Assembly: GCA_024529925.1 (NCBI GenBank)
Contig: JAFEUB010000780.1
Coordinates: 496,001-560,000 of the forward strand
Reading direction: 5' to 3'
From: Ophthalmolycus amberensis
Taxonomy: Eukaryota; Chordata; Actinopteri; Perciformes; Zoarcidae
Length of the DNA stretch: 64,000 bases
Below are positions 61,741 through 64,000 of this stretch, one piece after another. A program made the position numbers and the translations under genes. Within the stretch, counting starts at the first letter, position 1, and the number at the start of each line of letters is the position of its first letter. The notes under the pieces were generated by a model. That model searched no databases. It was not told the origin of the DNA and was given only the letters and a program-made list of their open reading frames with translations.

Positions 61741-63632
61741 ATGATTATGAGAAGGATCATCTTAAATTCATAAAGTCCTCCACAAACTAGCTGACTGTAT
61801 AGCAGCAGGAGTCATTAATATCTGCAAAATTCAATTTCCACTGGAACCTTCATTAAAAATGTATCCATTCCACTACTTTGATTGCTTTGACCAAATGTAC
61901 TGCAGATGTGTCTCTTGGAATAAATTAGAAGTGCATTTTTTACTGATTATCAAGTAATTTTTCTGGCATCTACTCACACAAACGCAGTGCCAATACTCTG
62001 TTTTGTTTCATCCCCACTGTCAGAGTTGAGAGTGATTCATATATATTTGTCGTTTGTTTGTTTTACTGACCTTTTCTTCTCATTGTTCCAGTGTTATTCA
62101 AAATGGTAAAACAACAAAGCATTTAAAAAGTAATTGTGGTTGCTGTAAGATGGCTTCAGAGTGTTAATTAGTGTAGAGGTTTAGTATCGTCAGAGAGGTA
62201 TCTCAAAGAGGCATAAATCAGAGTACATATTAATCAAACATCTCAGAATCCCTCCAAGGAGTCAAGCTGAAAGTTAATGTATGTTTAATTATGATGAAGA
62301 ACTTTTTAAGACGGTTGCAGTAAATACAACGCAGTGGCTTTACAAAATGTCGGCATTGTACATTTCTGCAAACAACAGGATACGTTGAATGTCAACGTTT
62401 TCAAAAATACGGTTGATATCAGCCTCTTATGCTCGCAACGCACAATGCCACGTGGTTTATGTTGTCAAACAATTGGTTTGGGGCAGGCAACATGACAACC
62501 ACAGAACTTTCAATGACAGGCGCTCAATATGAAACGTCGCTTACTCTGACCAAATGCCAAGAAAAAAAACCTCCTGGTGAGAAGGCTGGAAAATGGCACC
62601 ATTTTACTCCAGGCTTTATGTGTATAGGAAATAATATAGGTAAGTAAATTATCTAGGTTACATTTGCAAAAATTAGAAAATAGCTTAAATCTCATAATGA
62701 TATAAGTATAATATAAAAAAAAACAAGCCCTCCGGATCAAACGTCAAAATACGTTGTCTGTCCAAGCTCTCTTGGAATCACTACTGAAGATGTAAATCTG
62801 TTTTACAAAAGGATAACATCAAGGTTTGTACCTAAACCTTAAAGTTAGGGACAAATTGTGGTTTGGGCTGAAATTACTACTTAGGTTAGAATAATAAACA
62901 CTTAAATAAGGGATGGGGACAGTTGTGGTTATGCTTTAACCTCAACCTTCCCTTAACCTGAAGAAAATACTGTGCACATGTTCTTCATATAATCATGTTT
63001 CTGTGCCATATAATCTAATTTGTGGTGAAGACACAATTTGTGCCCCAGAGTTCTGGCTCGTATCGTATCATCATTGCATTGTTATATCATCTAGGGAATA
63101 AAGAGATATAGGCGAAGACGAAGAAAAAAAATCTAATACAATTCACCTTGCCCCCCTGCTTTATGTAATAATAAATATTGCGGACCGAGGCACGCACAAC
63201 CTGACACAATCGTAACCCTGGGCGAGTCATCCAGATTACAAAATGGTGGCGACTTAATCTTAACTAACAGAGACACCATAGCTGCATGAGGCCCCATCCA
63301 AATTGCCAATTGTCTTACTTTGTATATAGAGTGGGATGCATGTGACTAGTCATGCAAGATATTACTCATGCAAACTGAAACGGATCTGATCTCGACCAAT
63401 GACTCTGTAGCGTCACCAATCGCTCTAAATGGGGTCCTGTGGGCATTACATGGTGTATGAAGGAGGGTTACGTAAGCAAATGTCAAATTAAATGGCTGAG
63501 GTCTGGAGAAGGCGCATTATTGATTCCCACAGCCACTCGGTAAATGGGGGAAAGATTTGAGGATGGAGGGTGATTTGACTGCGCAAGACCAAAACAATAA
63601 GCAGCCCCAGCACCAGAGCAAGCAAGCCAGAT

Positions 63633-63635
<3 letters not shown>

Positions 63636-63674
<39 letters not shown>
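63636..63674 (+). repeat. G homopolymer (39)
   Basis: Longest homopolymer in the window, uninterrupted. True length is uncertain in any assembly. Confidence 0.9.
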
Positions 63675-63676
<2 letters not shown>

Positions 63677-64000
63677 AAATTAAGGGAATAGAAAGCGACA
63701 AGGAAAGACAGTGAGGATACGAAGCCCTGCAACAACCCCTGAGAAAAGGTCTGAGTCACAGGATGCTTCACGAGGGAACAGCGATTTCTACTTCCGTGTC
63801 GGAGCCGACAGACGGTCAAGTCCGGCCAGCGTCTCCTCTCTTCATCTGGTCTGCCCTGCAGATTCACAAATGCATATCTGTGTCAGGTGCAACAAGTCCT
63901 CCAAGTCCAACGATGAAGTAAGTAAGGATGGTAAGGCCAGTCGTGATCGACCTTCAGCTGGGAAAATATTACGAGAAATACAGTTTTCAGGTTATGAATA

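Larger units (their letters stand above)
55191..64000. other. Upstream flank of gria4, no gene recognised
   Basis: This 8.8 kb stretch holds no exon that I can support. It contains a near-consensus RE1 element (57984-58004), dispersed repeat copies (55430-55600, 58255-58320, 61236-61740), a possible L1 ORF1 fragment (58395-58690), paired (GT)n/(CA)n microsatellites (60551-60764) and a 39-base G run (63636-63674). The neighbouring gene expected upstream of GRIA4 in vertebrates was not seen. Confidence 0.7.

Overview
This window is vertebrate DNA, almost certainly from a ray-finned (teleost) fish. The evidence is widely spaced exons with standard GT-AG splice sites, dense (CA)n/(GT)n microsatellites, an L2/Maui-type and a Rex3/RTE-type LINE, and several short repeat families that I recognise as common in teleost introns. 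No prokaryotic gene, CRISPR array, tRNA or rRNA was found.

The only host protein-coding gene I can support is the 5' part of an AMPA-type ionotropic glutamate receptor subunit gene, best matched to GluA4 (gria4; paralogue a or b not resolved), on the minus strand. Coding exon 1 (54604-54694) carries the start and signal peptide. Exon 2 (50324-50482) and exon 3 (6038-6277) encode the first part of the extracellular amino-terminal domain. Together they give residues 1-164 of a receptor of about 900 residues; the rest lies beyond position 1. Intron 1 is 4,121 bp, intron 2 is 44,046 bp, and 6,037 bp of intron 3 is present. A CpG-richer stretch just upstream of the start (about 54695-55190) is the likely promoter and 5'UTR. 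The flank from 55191 to 64000 has no recognisable exon.

Two near-consensus RE1/NRSE elements, binding sites for the neuronal-gene silencer REST, bracket the gene start. One is 3.3 kb upstream (57984-58004) and one is in intron 3 (3793-3813). This fits a neuron-restricted receptor gene and is the strongest regulatory signal here.

Intron 2 carries a nearly full-length L2-clade LINE (about 36575-41520), antisense to gria4. Its ORF1 is intact but lacks the expected esterase catalytic residues, and its ORF2 is broken by a nonsense codon and a frameshift. There is also a 5'-truncated Rex3-like fragment (21545-22109), several short dispersed repeats (some present in two or more copies), a MITE-like element in intron 1, and a possible L1 ORF1 fragment upstream of the gene. 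Microsatellites are abundant, and six of them form opposite-orientation (TG)n/(CA)n pairs less than about 150 bp apart. I see no evidence of an undescribed multi-gene system.
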